This document shows, piece by piece, positions 43,957-53,420 of a stretch of 64,000 bases of DNA. The notes beneath the pieces were generated by a model. The model ran no database searches, was not told the DNA's origin, and saw nothing but the letters and a program-made list of their open reading frames with translations. The position numbers were made by a program, and so were the translations under genes. Position 1 is the stretch's first letter; the number at the start of each line of letters is the position of its first letter. The stretch is from Chitinophaga oryziterrae (GTDB lineage: Bacteria; Bacteroidota; Bacteroidia; Chitinophagales; Chitinophagaceae), in NCBI RefSeq assembly GCF_009758125.1, contig NZ_WRXO01000011.1, positions 186,001 through 250,000 of the forward strand, given 5' to 3'.

Positions 43957-46900
43957 TTAGAATGACAGATTAATGCCCAGTGTATATGTACGTGCCAGCG
44001 GATAGTTGGTAAAGTCCTCTCCCGGTGTCAATCCTACATTGGACGCATTTCCTGAAGGAGATTTACGACTTACTTCAGGATTGGCGCCACTGTACTTTGT
44101 GAACGTAGCCAGGTTCTGTACACTCGCATACAAGCGGGCAGTACTGATAAATTTAGTATGCTCCAGCAGGCGTTTGGCGAAGTTATACCCCAGTGCAATA
44201 TTCTGTATCCGCATGAAAGAGCCACTCTCTATCCAGGAGGAATTCACATCGCGGTATATCACCCTGGCACCATTTGTAGTAGGCGTTTGTCCGTCTCCCG
44301 GATGCTCAGGAGAGCGCCAGCGGTTTAAGACACTACGGTCTACGTTAAAGATGCCGTCTATGTTCTGTAAGTATTGTTTGGATGTTTTCATGATCTGTCC
44401 GCCCTGTGAACCAACCAGCACTACTCCCAGATCAAAACTCTTATAATTAAAATGGTTGGTTAATCCCCAGATGAATTTAGGAGTAGGATCACCGATGATC
44501 TCGAAATCGTTCACTGGTTCTATTACACCATTTCCATCAACATCCTTATACTTGATAGAACCCACTACTGATGTTACATTCCTGGGCGATTTGTCAAAGT
44601 CGGCCTGATCTTTATATACACCCAGTACTTTATAGCCATAGAACAGCCCTATAGGCTTGCCTACTTCCGTGATATGTGTATAAGAACCTTCTCCGCTTCT
44701 GCCACTGTAAATAGGGTCATTTTTGTCATTCAGGGCCAGTACTTTATTCCGGTTAAAGGCGATGTTGGCGTTGGTTGTCCATTTTAAATCTCCGGATAAA
44801 TTATCTGTATTGATACCAAACTCAAACCCATGATTTTCTATTTTACCGGAGTTGATAATTACATTGCTATAACCAGAGGATAAGGGAATTTCTGAGTTAT
44901 ACAACATCCCTCTGGTGATACGCCTGTAATAATCTGCCGTTACATTTAGCCTTCCACCAAAGAAGCCGGCATCGATACCTGCATCCAGTTGAGAAGATTC
45001 TTCCCAGGTAAGATCAGGATTCCTCAGGTTAGAGCTGCTACGGCCGCTGGCTACACCACCACCAAATACATAGTTGGTGGAATTGATGTTAGACACGTAC
45101 GTATAGTTACCGATATTATAATTACCGGAAAGACCATAACTCACTCTCAGTTTCAGATCACTCAGCCAGGAAACGTGCTTCAGGAATTCTTCTTCAGATG
45201 CCCGCCATGCAAACGCACCGGAAGGGAATGTACCAAAGCGGTTGTTGGTACCAAAACGGGAAGATCCATCAGAACGTACTGTACCCGTCAGCAGGTATTT
45301 ACCTTTATAAGAATAGTTGATCCTACCCAGGTAAGAAAGTATCGCCCACTCCTGTACATCCTGGTTATAAGTTGGAATAGTAGCCGCTGCATTGATTGGC
45401 TGAATCAGGTCATCCGGGTAATTAGTAGCGTCGATCTGTAAAAAATCCATTCTTTCTTTCTGTGCGGTATATCCTAATACTACATTAAGCGCATGATCTT
45501 TTCCCAGCTTTTTATCATAGGTCAGTAACATCTCGGATAACCAGTTTAGCCTATTTGTTTTGGTTTGGGAAGAGTTAGGAACGCTGGGAGGAGGATTGTT
45601 CACACCACCTAAGATTGAGGGGTTAAAAACAAAAGAAGATCCGTTGCCATAATTCACATTAAAACTACCCCGGAACTTTAATCCGTCTATGATTTCATAC
45701 TCTCCGTATACACCACCTAAACCGGAGAAGCCGGTCACTTTGGTAGCACCATACTGTAGTGAATTCAAGGGATTAGCGGCGCTGAACATTCCGTTAGAAG
45801 CAATGTAAGGGGTACGTTTTCCGGTACTGTCTGTAACGGGTATCAGCGGACTTAACCACAGACTACGGGTCAGTACGTCCGTAAATCCGTTCTCGAAATC
45901 ATTTACATGCTGCTGACTGTAAGTAGGCGCCAGGTCTATACCTATCTTTACTTTGCGGCCTATTTTACTTTCAATATTTGCTCTTACCGTATACCTTTTG
46001 TAATCAGTATAACGTAATACCCCATCCTGGTCAAAATAACCAAAGGAGAAGTTATACTTTGTATTATCAGACCCTCCGCTTACACCAAGAGAAGTATTAT
46101 GCTGAGGGGCAGTATGCAACACGGTATTATACCAGTTGGTGCCTTCTCCATATTGTTCAGGATGTCTGTAATCTGCGGGAATATCAGCATCGGTAGCCGT
46201 TAATCCGCGTGATGCAAAATCATCTGCGATAATGTCTTTCCTGAACTGAGCAAACTCACGTGCATTCAGCATCTTTGGTTTGCCCTTATCCGGTACCTGC
46301 TGAAAACCTGTATAGGTATTCAACGTTATCCTGGGTGCGCCTTTCTGGCCATGTTTGGTTGTAATCACTACTACCCCATTCGCTCCCCTTGAACCATAAA
46401 TAGCTGTAGAGGAGGCATCTTTCAGCACGGTCATCGTTTCAATATCATCCGGGTTAATGACGTTCAGCGGACTTGCCTGCTGATCAAAACTACCGGACAG
46501 CGGAAAACCATCTACTACATACAACGGATCACTGCCTGCTCCTATAGAACCCGATCCGCGGATCTTAATAGAAGCGCCACCACCAGGTGTTCCGGAAACG
46601 GCGCCTACCTGTACACCAGGTACCTGCCCTGCCAGTTTCTGGTCCAGGCCCGCTGTGGGTAAATCCTGCAGTTGCCTGGCGTTGATGCTGGTGATGGCGC
46701 CTGTCATGTCTTTTTTCTGCTGGGAACCATATCCTATCACCACTACTTCATTCAATCCTGAAGTGGAAGATTGCAACCGTATATTAATAGCGGAAGCAGT
46801 TCCCACTGTTACTCTTTTTTCATCATAACCCAGGAACCGAAAGCTTAGCACATCACCGGGAGCAGCCTGTAAAGTATATTGCCCGCCGGCATTGGTTTGT

Positions 46901-47088
46901 GTGCCTACAGACTTACCTACTACCTGTACTACTACGCCAGCCAGCGGGCCTTCAGCAGAATCGCTGACAGCGCCTGTAATTGTCATTTTTTGTTGTGCAA
47001 TTGCCTGGAAACAGCATAATAACAGCAAGAGGCTGCATTGAATGGAAAATCGCCGCCATAGCGGACTACAGATTAAATGTTTGTACAT
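43957..47088 (-). CDS. SusC/RagA-family TonB-linked outer membrane transporter
   Basis: 1043 residues: signal peptide (ends FQAIAQ), carboxypeptidase-regulatory-like domain (about 33-110), plug domain (from NEVVVIGYGSQQKKDMTGAI, about 115-235, with SIKIRGSGSIGAGSDPLYVV) and a 22-strand barrel ending LGINLSF. It lacks an N-terminal STN domain, so direct coupling to an anti-sigma factor is not expected. It imports the oligosaccharides released by the locus. No TAnnTTTG box lies in the 281 bases upstream, and no sigma/anti-sigma or hybrid two-component regulator is adjacent. Confidence 0.96.
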   Translation of the reverse strand: MYKHLICSPLWRRFSIQCSLLLLLCCFQAIAQQKMTITGAVSDSAEGPLAGVVVQVVGKSVGTQTNAGGQYTLQAAPGDVLSFRFLGYDEKRVTVGTASAINIRLQSSTSGLNEVVVIGYGSQQKKDMTGAITSINARQLQDLPTAGLDQKLAGQVPGVQVGAVSGTPGGGASIKIRGSGSIGAGSDPLYVVDGFPLSGSFDQQASPLNVINPDDIETMTVLKDASSTAIYGSRGANGVVVITTKHGQKGAPRITLNTYTGFQQVPDKGKPKMLNAREFAQFRKDIIADDFASRGLTATDADIPADYRHPEQYGEGTNWYNTVLHTAPQHNTSLGVSGGSDNTKYNFSFGYFDQDGVLRYTDYKRYTVRANIESKIGRKVKIGIDLAPTYSQQHVNDFENGFTDVLTRSLWLSPLIPVTDSTGKRTPYIASNGMFSAANPLNSLQYGATKVTGFSGLGGVYGEYEIIDGLKFRGSFNVNYGNGSSFVFNPSILGGVNNPPPSVPNSSQTKTNRLNWLSEMLLTYDKKLGKDHALNVVLGYTAQKERMDFLQIDATNYPDDLIQPINAAATIPTYNQDVQEWAILSYLGRINYSYKGKYLLTGTVRSDGSSRFGTNNRFGTFPSGAFAWRASEEEFLKHVSWLSDLKLRVSYGLSGNYNIGNYTYVSNINSTNYVFGGGVASGRSSSNLRNPDLTWEESSQLDAGIDAGFFGGRLNVTADYYRRITRGMLYNSEIPLSSGYSNVIINSGKIENHGFEFGINTDNLSGDLKWTTNANIAFNRNKVLALNDKNDPIYSGRSGEGSYTHITEVGKPIGLFYGYKVLGVYKDQADFDKSPRNVTSVVGSIKYKDVDGNGVIEPVNDFEIIGDPTPKFIWGLTNHFNYKSFDLGVVLVGSQGGQIMKTSKQYLQNIDGIFNVDRSVLNRWRSPEHPGDGQTPTTNGARVIYRDVNSSWIESGSFMRIQNIALGYNFAKRLLEHTKFISTARLYASVQNLATFTKYSGANPEVSRKSPSGNASNVGLTPGEDFTNYPLARTYTLGINLSF

Positions 47089-47320
47089 AACGGGAATAGA
47101 TTATAAACATTAAAAAATTGGCATGAGTATCTCTGCCCGGTACAAGACCCGGAACAAAATCCACTGCAAATAATAATTACTAAAAGAATTGGCTATGAAT
47201 GCCGTTTATGATAATGACATACGTGGAACTATTATGGAATGACTCAAATAAACGTGCGAACAAAAATTAAATTAGTACAAATACTCAGGGCAACTATCCT
47301 ACACTATCTTATTGGGTATA

Positions 47321-47348
47321 AAAAAAGTGCCGGTACAAAGACCGGCAC
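47321..47348 (-). terminator. terminator after the DUF5074 gene
   Basis: GTGCCGGT / ACCGGCAC stem with 6-base loop and, on the minus strand, a six-T run. It separates the DUF5074 gene from the susC leader. Confidence 0.85.
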
Positions 47349-47369
47349 CTCAAACATGGTAGAAAAATA

Positions 47370-48431
47370 TTAATGCAAAACAGTCATAGCAGGATAATAA
47401 TTGCCATTATAAATAAATGAACCCGCCTGTACACCTGTAGATGCATTATAAGAATACATGGTATTGATAGCGCCTCCATAGATATTATCCGTAGTACTCA
47501 GCATCAGTGTATTCTTCTGCGGATTATAGGCAATCCCCTTACCAAAAAAGAAATGATTGGCGGGTATTGTAATATATGGCGCTGTAATAGATGCACTATT
47601 ACCTGCTACATATTTATATACCGTATTATAGTCAGAAGTTACATATACCGCATTTTCTGTGGTAGAAGCTACGATAGAACCACTGTTATAAGTATATGGG
47701 TTGTAATAAATATCAAAGGTGGTATTGATCGTATCTACTTTCAGTGTTCCCGGATTAATCTTCAACAGGGCGTTAGCAGTAGCAGCCCACACATCTCCGT
47801 CTTTTCCAATGGCAAAACCTGTTTTTGCTGCGCCTATAGTTTTGGCAATGCTATAATCACTGCTGTTTAAAGCAATGATACCTTGCGTTTCGGAGAGAAC
47901 AAAAATATAATTACCTGCTTTGATCATATCCCCTACGCCTTCATTTATTCCGGTTATTTTACTGCCCACTGTCAGCGCAGAAATGTTAACAGGATAAATA
48001 CCTGCGGTGGTGCTCAGCAAACCTCTTGATGCGTCCACGCCTACAAAAGCATGTGCCATATCTCCATTGGGTAGACTGTTAATACGACCGGCTTCTTTGA
48101 GTGTATAGGCATCTGTAACGACTATTGGTCCGCCCAGGTTTACAACAAGAAATAATTTATCATTGAAGATGGTCGCGAATTCCAGCACCTGTGTAGTTGT
48201 ACCTAATGTTTTACCGGGATTTTCAGTAGTGTATGCATTCAGGTAAAGAGAATCATTGGTGTAACTGTAAAAGTGTACATTCCCTGAAGTATTGTTATAG
48301 CTCCCTTCATTTACCAGGAAAAAACCATTATCATATTTGCCTTTAGATACCGTTTCGGTTTCATCCTTACCACAGGATACTGCGATCATCACAAAAAATA
48401 CCAATAACAACCGGGGCAATTTTCTATACAT
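47370..48431 (-). CDS. DUF5074 / YncE-like beta-propeller lipoprotein
   Basis: 353 residues with lipobox AVSCG. The body is a repeated four-strand pattern (NGFFLVNEGSYNNTSGNVHF; ATIFNDKLFLVVNLGG; GDMIKAGNYIFVLSETQG; DGDVWAATANALLKINPG), a YncE-like propeller of the DUF5074 type. Such proteins are surface lipoproteins; some bind vitamin B12-type ligands, but no TonB receptor of that kind is adjacent, so the ligand is open. It is followed by its own terminator and has its own promoter, so it is not part of the sus operon. Confidence 0.8.
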   Translation of the reverse strand: MYRKLPRLLLVFFVMIAVSCGKDETETVSKGKYDNGFFLVNEGSYNNTSGNVHFYSYTNDSLYLNAYTTENPGKTLGTTTQVLEFATIFNDKLFLVVNLGGPIVVTDAYTLKEAGRINSLPNGDMAHAFVGVDASRGLLSTTAGIYPVNISALTVGSKITGINEGVGDMIKAGNYIFVLSETQGIIALNSSDYSIAKTIGAAKTGFAIGKDGDVWAATANALLKINPGTLKVDTINTTFDIYYNPYTYNSGSIVASTTENAVYVTSDYNTVYKYVAGNSASITAPYITIPANHFFFGKGIAYNPQKNTLMLSTTDNIYGGAINTMYSYNASTGVQAGSFIYNGNYYPAMTVLH

Positions 48432-48460
48432 ATATATGAAATTTTAATGAAGATGGGGCA

Positions 48461-48492
48461 CAAACCTACAGTATGACTATTAAATATCCAAA
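48461..48492 (-). promoter_or_regulatory. promoter of the DUF5074 gene
   Basis: Minus strand: TTTG (48489-48492), a 20-base spacer, then TAGGTTTG (48461-48468), an exact consensus match. The predicted leader is about 26 bases to the ATG at 48431. Confidence 0.75.
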
Positions 48493-48537
48493 AAGAAAAA
48501 TACTATAGTATCTTGCCGAAAATTCAAAACAGTTCAG

Positions 48538-50382
48538 TTGAAGCAATTATTTCTGTTTGTACCGCTACTCTTTATCATTCACGGTAGCTATGCCCAAAGC
48601 ATACTGAATAAAACGGTTTCTGTAAATGTAACCCAACAGCCACTGGCGACCGTACTGGATAACATTAGCAGTGAGGGTAATTTCCATTTTTCTTATATAA
48701 AGGATTTTATCAGGGATGATAGCCTGGTGTCTGTCAATGTTTCTCATAAAACGGTGAAACAGGTACTGGACATAATATTCCAGGGCTCCTGCCAGTACAA
48801 GGAAATCGGTAACCAGCTGATCCTTCAGCGCATAGGTAAAGACAAATGGTACTCTGTAAGCGGGTATATCACCGATGCAATCACCGGAAAACCAGTCAGC
48901 AACGCTACTATCTACGAGCGCATGCAGCTGATATCCACCATGACCAACGAGCAGGGGTTCTTCCGTATCAGGCTGCGGGAAAAAGATCAGATAACGGCTA
49001 TCACGGTCAGTAAAGACCTTTATAAGGATACTGCCATGATCATCATCAGCAAGCATGATCAGGAGATGAAGGCCAGTATCAAACCGTCTAATCCCATCAT
49101 GTTATCCATAGTAGATGTAAACCAGTATTCTCATGTGGAACAAACCTGGCTGGGGCATTTCTTCCTTTCTTCCCGTCAGCGGGTACAGAGTTTGAACCTC
49201 CGTGAGTTTTTCACAAAACAGCCTTATCAGTACTCTATCGTACCCAGTTTAGGTACACATGGAAAGTTAGGCTCACAGGTGGTCAATAAATTTTCCCTGA
49301 ATATGATCGGGGGCTATACCGCAGGACTGAACGGCGTGGAAATGGCGGGGATCTTCAATATTGATCAGAAGGACGTGAAGTATGTACAGGCTGCCGGGGT
49401 TTTCAATATCGTGGGAGGTAAGCTCGAAGGCGTACAATTCGCCGGCTTGCATAATCATGTGCTGGATTCAATGAAAGGGCTGCAGGCATCAGGCATCAGC
49501 AATGTGGTCCGGGGAGGCTTTGAAGGCGTACAACTAAGTGGTATTGTAAACCATGTAAAAGGAAATATTGAAGGAATGCAAGCCTCCGGTATAGCGAATA
49601 TCAGCGAGGACAGCATCCGGGGAGCAGAGCTGGCAGGCATTCTTAACGATACTAAATACATCAGCGGATTTCAGGCCTCCGGCGTAGGGAATCTGGTGAG
49701 GGGAAATATGGAGGGTGTACAGCTGGCCGGCATATTCAATTATACGAAAGGGTTCAATGGGTTCCACGCCGCTGGTATAGGGAATATAGCCAGAGGGCCG
49801 GTAGAAGGTATACAGGCTGCCGGTATTTTCAACTATGCTAAAAAGCTGAAAGGTGTACAGGTAGGACTGGTTAACATTGCTGATTCTTCTGATGGATATA
49901 GTATAGGATTATTCAATCTGGTGATGAAGGACGGTTATCACCGGCTGGATATATACAGTGATGAAATGCTGGATATCAACCTTGCCTGGAAATCGGGTAA
50001 CCGTAAGCTATATACTATTTTCCTGGCAGGCGCCAGCCTGAATAACGAAGAAAAAGCCTATTCCTTTGGGTTTGGATTGGGACACAGTTTCCGGCTTAAT
50101 CAGAAAATGAGTATTGAGGCAGAATTTATTTCTCAGTCAGTATACCTGGGCAGCTGGAAATACCAGGAATCGCTGAACCGCTTTCAGCCTGTGTTAAATA
50201 TAAAGCTGGCTAAAAACATCACCCTGTTTGCCGGCCCATCCTTTACGATCAGTTCCCATGAAGCGGGCGCCATGCCTGTGGCGGGATATAAAGCTGCCTT
50301 ACCGGGCCGGTACAACGCTTTTAAGATGGGAGATAATGCATCAGGGTGGTTTGGCTGGCATGCAGGCATCGGGTTTTTCTAG
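48538..50382 (+). CDS. STN + carboxypeptidase-regulatory-like + 16-residue-repeat (LA_2272-type) barrel protein
   Basis: 614 residues, apparently from a TTG start: MKQLFLFVPLLFIIHGSYAQ is a full signal peptide beginning at that codon and no in-frame ATG precedes it. Domains: STN (about 22-98, with LATVLDNISSEGNFHFSYI), carboxypeptidase-regulatory-like (about 105-170, SGYITDAITGKPVSNATIY), linker, then 11-12 repeats of ~16 residues (about 253-462; consensus GVQxAGIxN), resembling LA_2272-type surface repeats, and a C-terminal barrel-like part (YSFGFGLGHSFRLN, GWHAGIGFF). No plug or TonB-receptor barrel is present. Probably an outer-membrane protein of unknown role. Confidence 0.8.
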   Translation: MKQLFLFVPLLFIIHGSYAQSILNKTVSVNVTQQPLATVLDNISSEGNFHFSYIKDFIRDDSLVSVNVSHKTVKQVLDIIFQGSCQYKEIGNQLILQRIGKDKWYSVSGYITDAITGKPVSNATIYERMQLISTMTNEQGFFRIRLREKDQITAITVSKDLYKDTAMIIISKHDQEMKASIKPSNPIMLSIVDVNQYSHVEQTWLGHFFLSSRQRVQSLNLREFFTKQPYQYSIVPSLGTHGKLGSQVVNKFSLNMIGGYTAGLNGVEMAGIFNIDQKDVKYVQAAGVFNIVGGKLEGVQFAGLHNHVLDSMKGLQASGISNVVRGGFEGVQLSGIVNHVKGNIEGMQASGIANISEDSIRGAELAGILNDTKYISGFQASGVGNLVRGNMEGVQLAGIFNYTKGFNGFHAAGIGNIARGPVEGIQAAGIFNYAKKLKGVQVGLVNIADSSDGYSIGLFNLVMKDGYHRLDIYSDEMLDINLAWKSGNRKLYTIFLAGASLNNEEKAYSFGFGLGHSFRLNQKMSIEAEFISQSVYLGSWKYQESLNRFQPVLNIKLAKNITLFAGPSFTISSHEAGAMPVAGYKAALPGRYNAFKMGDNASGWFGWHAGIGFF

Positions 50383-50391
50383 ATTATTTGA

Positions 50392-50399
50392 TACCTTTG
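50392..50399 (+). promoter_or_regulatory. -7 box (TACCTTTG) for the agmatine operon
   Basis: An exact TAnnTTTG match 35 bases before the ATG at 50435. No TTTG at the ideal spacing. It lies just after the stop of the STN-repeat gene and supports 50435 as the start, rather than an in-frame start at 50228. Confidence 0.5.
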
Positions 50400-50434
50400 C
50401 ACCCCTCTTTGGAGGATTGCTAAAATTGAATACT

Positions 50435-51310
50435 ATGTCTAAAGTAAAAGTAGGTTTTGTGCAAATGAGCTGTACCGGTGATAAAGCGGAGAATCTCTCC
50501 AAAGCCGGTCAGCAGATACGGGAAGCCGCCGCCAAAGGTGCGCAGATCGTTTGCCTGCAGGAATTATTTACGTCCCTGTATTTCTGTGACGAGGAAAATT
50601 ATGATAATTTCTCCCTGGCAGAACCCATCCCCGGCCCCTCTACAGACTCCTTACAGAAAGTAGCGGCAGAACTGGGGGTAGTGATCATCGCTTCCCTTTT
50701 TGAAAAAAGAGCACAGGGATTATACCACAATACTACAGCAGTACTGGATGCAGATGGCGCTTACCTTGGTAAGTACCGCAAAATGCATATCCCGGACGAT
50801 CCGGCTTATTACGAGAAATTCTACTTCACCCCGGGAGATCTGGGCTATAAAGTCTTCAAAACCAAATTCGCTACCATCGGTGTACTGATCTGCTGGGACC
50901 AGTGGTATCCTGAAGCATCCAGGATCACCGCCCTCATGGGTGCGGAAATCCTCTTTTATCCTACTGCTATCGGCTGGGCTACTTCACAGGACGAAGCGAC
51001 CAACGTAGAGCAGTATAACGCCTGGCAGACGATACAACGCAGTCATGCTGTTGCCAACGGTCTGCACGTAGTAAGCGTCAACCGTGTAGGATTCGAACAG
51101 GAAGGCCGTATGAAATTCTGGGGTGGCTCTTTCATCGCCAATCCATTCGGTACCATCATGTACCAGGCTTCTCATGAGAAGGAAGAAGTGTATGTACAGG
51201 AGCTGGATATTGCCTTAACAGACAGATACCGTACACACTGGCCGTTCATGCGCGACAGAAGAATAGACTCCTACGCTCCTATCACTAAAAGATATATCGA
51301 CGAATCATAA
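50435..51310 (+). CDS. aguB: N-carbamoylputrescine amidase
   Basis: 291 residues, nitrilase superfamily. The catalytic triad is Glu43 (LQELFTS), Lys116 (YRKMHIPD) and Cys153 (LICWDQWYPE). It converts N-carbamoylputrescine to putrescine, CO2 and ammonia. The identification as AguB rests on the sequence pattern (YEKFYFTPGD, IGWATSQDEATN) and on the agmatine deiminase gene that follows with a TAATG overlap (shared A at 51310). Cytosolic. An in-frame upstream start (50228) would overlap the previous gene and is rejected. Confidence 0.94.
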   Translation: MSKVKVGFVQMSCTGDKAENLSKAGQQIREAAAKGAQIVCLQELFTSLYFCDEENYDNFSLAEPIPGPSTDSLQKVAAELGVVIIASLFEKRAQGLYHNTTAVLDADGAYLGKYRKMHIPDDPAYYEKFYFTPGDLGYKVFKTKFATIGVLICWDQWYPEASRITALMGAEILFYPTAIGWATSQDEATNVEQYNAWQTIQRSHAVANGLHVVSVNRVGFEQEGRMKFWGGSFIANPFGTIMYQASHEKEEVYVQELDIALTDRYRTHWPFMRDRRIDSYAPITKRYIDES

Positions 51311-52356
51311 TGAACGGACAACCTACGCTTAAACAGCTTGGATATTATTTCCCGGCCGAATTCCATCCGCATGTGGCTACCTGGTTGAGCTGGCCACATA
51401 AAGAGGCCAGCTGGCCCGGCAAAATAGACAGCATTTATCCGCAATACTGCCAGTTCATCAAATACCTGACAGAAAGTGAGATCGTACGTATCAATGTGAA
51501 TGACGAGGCGATGAAAGCATTTGCCATCGCCCATTTACGTAATGCAGGTGTAAACCCCGATAAAGTAGAATTCTTTCTTCATCCTACCAACGATGCCTGG
51601 TGCCGCGACCATGGCCCTGCTTTTCTGATCAATCCGTCAGAAAAGAAAAAGGTCATCGTAGACTGGAACTATAATGCCTGGGGTGGCAAGTATCCGCCTT
51701 TCGACAAAGACGATATCATCCCTACATTAATCGCGGACCATTTTAAATTACCGGTATATCACCCGGGTATTATCATGGAAGGCGGATCTGTAGAATTCAA
51801 TGGCAAAGGCACTCTGTTAACATCTGCCTGCTGCCTGTTAAATGAGAACCGCAACCCTCATCTGAATAAGGAACAGCTGGAAACTTATTTGCAGGACTTC
51901 TATGGAGTAGATCAGGTCCTTTGGGTAGATGAAGGTATTGCAGGAGATGATACAGATGGTCATATTGATGATACGGTCCGTTTCGTGAATGAGGATACCG
52001 TAGTAACAGTCGTAGAAACTGATAAGAACGATGAGAACTACGAACTGCTGCAGCAGAACCTGAAACAATTACGGCAGATGCGCCTGTTAAACGGCAGGCA
52101 GTTGAACGTAATTGAATTACCCATGCCGGATGCCGTGATCTTTGAAGATCAACGTTTGCCTGCTTCTTATGCCAATTTCTACATCAGCAATAAGCATGTA
52201 ATTGTACCTACTTATCGTTGTGCTAATGATGATAAGGCTTTACAGGTCCTTGCAGGATGTTTTAAAGACAGGGAAGTTGTAGGCATAGATTCTACAGAAA
52301 TCATCTGGGGCCTGGGCAGTTTCCATTGCCTTAGTCAGCAGGAACCTGCTGTCTGA
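51310..52356 (+). CDS. aguA: agmatine deiminase
   Basis: 348 residues of the peptidyl-arginine-deiminase/agmatine deiminase family: converts agmatine to N-carbamoylputrescine plus ammonia. Motifs are NDAWCRDHGP, MEGGSVEFNG, TDGHIDDTVRF and the C-terminal nucleophile Cys340 in FHCLSQQEP. The start overlaps the aguB stop (TAATG), so translation is probably coupled. The pair gives the arginine-to-putrescine route downstream of an arginine decarboxylase that is not in the window. Confidence 0.95.
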   Translation: MNGQPTLKQLGYYFPAEFHPHVATWLSWPHKEASWPGKIDSIYPQYCQFIKYLTESEIVRINVNDEAMKAFAIAHLRNAGVNPDKVEFFLHPTNDAWCRDHGPAFLINPSEKKKVIVDWNYNAWGGKYPPFDKDDIIPTLIADHFKLPVYHPGIIMEGGSVEFNGKGTLLTSACCLLNENRNPHLNKEQLETYLQDFYGVDQVLWVDEGIAGDDTDGHIDDTVRFVNEDTVVTVVETDKNDENYELLQQNLKQLRQMRLLNGRQLNVIELPMPDAVIFEDQRLPASYANFYISNKHVIVPTYRCANDDKALQVLAGCFKDREVVGIDSTEIIWGLGSFHCLSQQEPAV

Positions 52357-52395
52357 ATAGCAAATATCACTGAATTCAGTTATACATAATTCATT

Positions 52396-52428
52396 ATCCC
52401 GGTAGTCCCTGATTACCGGGATTTTTTA
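52396..52428 (+). terminator. terminator after the agmatine operon
   Basis: ATCCCGGTA / TACCGGGAT, 9-bp perfect stem, followed by six T residues. Confidence 0.85.
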
Positions 52429-52613
52429 ATTACCTGATGTTTTTTTATTATATTTTGACCTGATCTGTTATAGTATTGTTAAAAAAAGCTTAACGGCAGA
52501 GCTTAAAAACAGGGCTTATATATTTTGTTAGGATATTAGGTGTTATCTTAGAGATAGCAAAACAGCCAGGTAGAGAGGCTGATATTTATTGATATACCTA
52601 ACTTGTGCCATTG

Positions 52614-53357
52614 ATGAAGAGACCAGTGTTTAAGAAAATTACTAAGCTAACTCTAGCCGCAGGGCTTTTTTCCGTTGTCATGTTCAGTTCATTTGATTCC
52701 TCTGTTGGAAACAAAACAACATTAATACCTACTGCAAAAGCTGCAGGTAGCGCTATGATGATGTATGCAAACCTCCACCTGGATTCGCTGGGATTGTCTA
52801 AAGAAGCATTCCGCTATGCCATTAAAGGCATGGAAAGATTGCAGGCAGCCGGTAAACTGACCACCACAGATCTGATCTCTATTGTAGATTTCAGCCTGCC
52901 GTCCAGCAGGAAACGACTTTTTGTGATAGACCTTAAAAATGGTAAAGTGTTATTTAATACACTGGTATCGCATGGTCGTAATTCCGGTACCGCAGTCGCT
53001 ACAGAATTTTCCAATGCTCCTGAGAGTTTTAAGAGCAGCCTGGGATTTTATGTAACAGGAGAAACCTACAGAGGTGAACATGGGTATTCCCTTCGTTTAC
53101 AGGGAGAGGAAGAAGGTATTAATGATAATGCGTTAAGTCGCGGTATCGTTATGCACAGCGCTGCTTATGTAAATGATAAGTTAGTCAGCCTGCAGGGATA
53201 TATCGGCCGCAGCCTTGGTTGCCCGGCTATTCCGGAAAAGGTACATAAGATGATCATTGAGCGGATCAGGAATGGTACCTGTCTTTTCCTGTACAGTCCT
53301 GATAAATATTATCAGGCTCATTCAAAAATGTTAGAAGCTGATAGTACGGTTGCTTAA
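52614..53357 (+). CDS. murein L,D-transpeptidase catalytic-domain protein (YkuD_2 type)
   Basis: 247 residues. An N-terminal signal (MKRPVFKKITKLTLAAGLFSVVMFSS) is followed by a YkuD-like domain: LFVIDLKNGKVLFNTLVSHG, IVMHSAAYVND and the active-site Cys in GRSLGCPAI. It would form or exchange peptidoglycan cross-links in the periplasm. The ATG at 52614 is preferred over a GTG at 52605. Alone in its transcription unit; a perfect bidirectional terminator separates it from a second, unrelated L,D-transpeptidase. Confidence 0.88.
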   Translation: MKRPVFKKITKLTLAAGLFSVVMFSSFDSSVGNKTTLIPTAKAAGSAMMMYANLHLDSLGLSKEAFRYAIKGMERLQAAGKLTTTDLISIVDFSLPSSRKRLFVIDLKNGKVLFNTLVSHGRNSGTAVATEFSNAPESFKSSLGFYVTGETYRGEHGYSLRLQGEEEGINDNALSRGIVMHSAAYVNDKLVSLQGYIGRSLGCPAIPEKVHKMIIERIRNGTCLFLYSPDKYYQAHSKMLEADSTVA

Positions 53358-53383
53358 CATCAACGTCAGCTGATCAAAGAGCA

Positions 53384-53420
53384 TTTTTTTGTGATGGAGC
53401 TTTGCTCCATCACAAAAAAA
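53384..53420. terminator. perfect bidirectional terminator between two L,D-transpeptidase genes
   Basis: TTTTTTTGTGATGGAGC / GCTCCATCACAAAAAAA: 17-bp perfect stem with a TTT loop, A- and T-runs in both directions. The stop codon of the left-going gene is immediately adjacent. Confidence 0.93.

Noticed and set aside
49336-49920. Repeats in the STN protein taken as MORN repeats
   Set aside because: The 16-residue GVQxAGIxN period and lack of YxGxxxxGxxxG pattern fit LA_2272-type surface repeats better.
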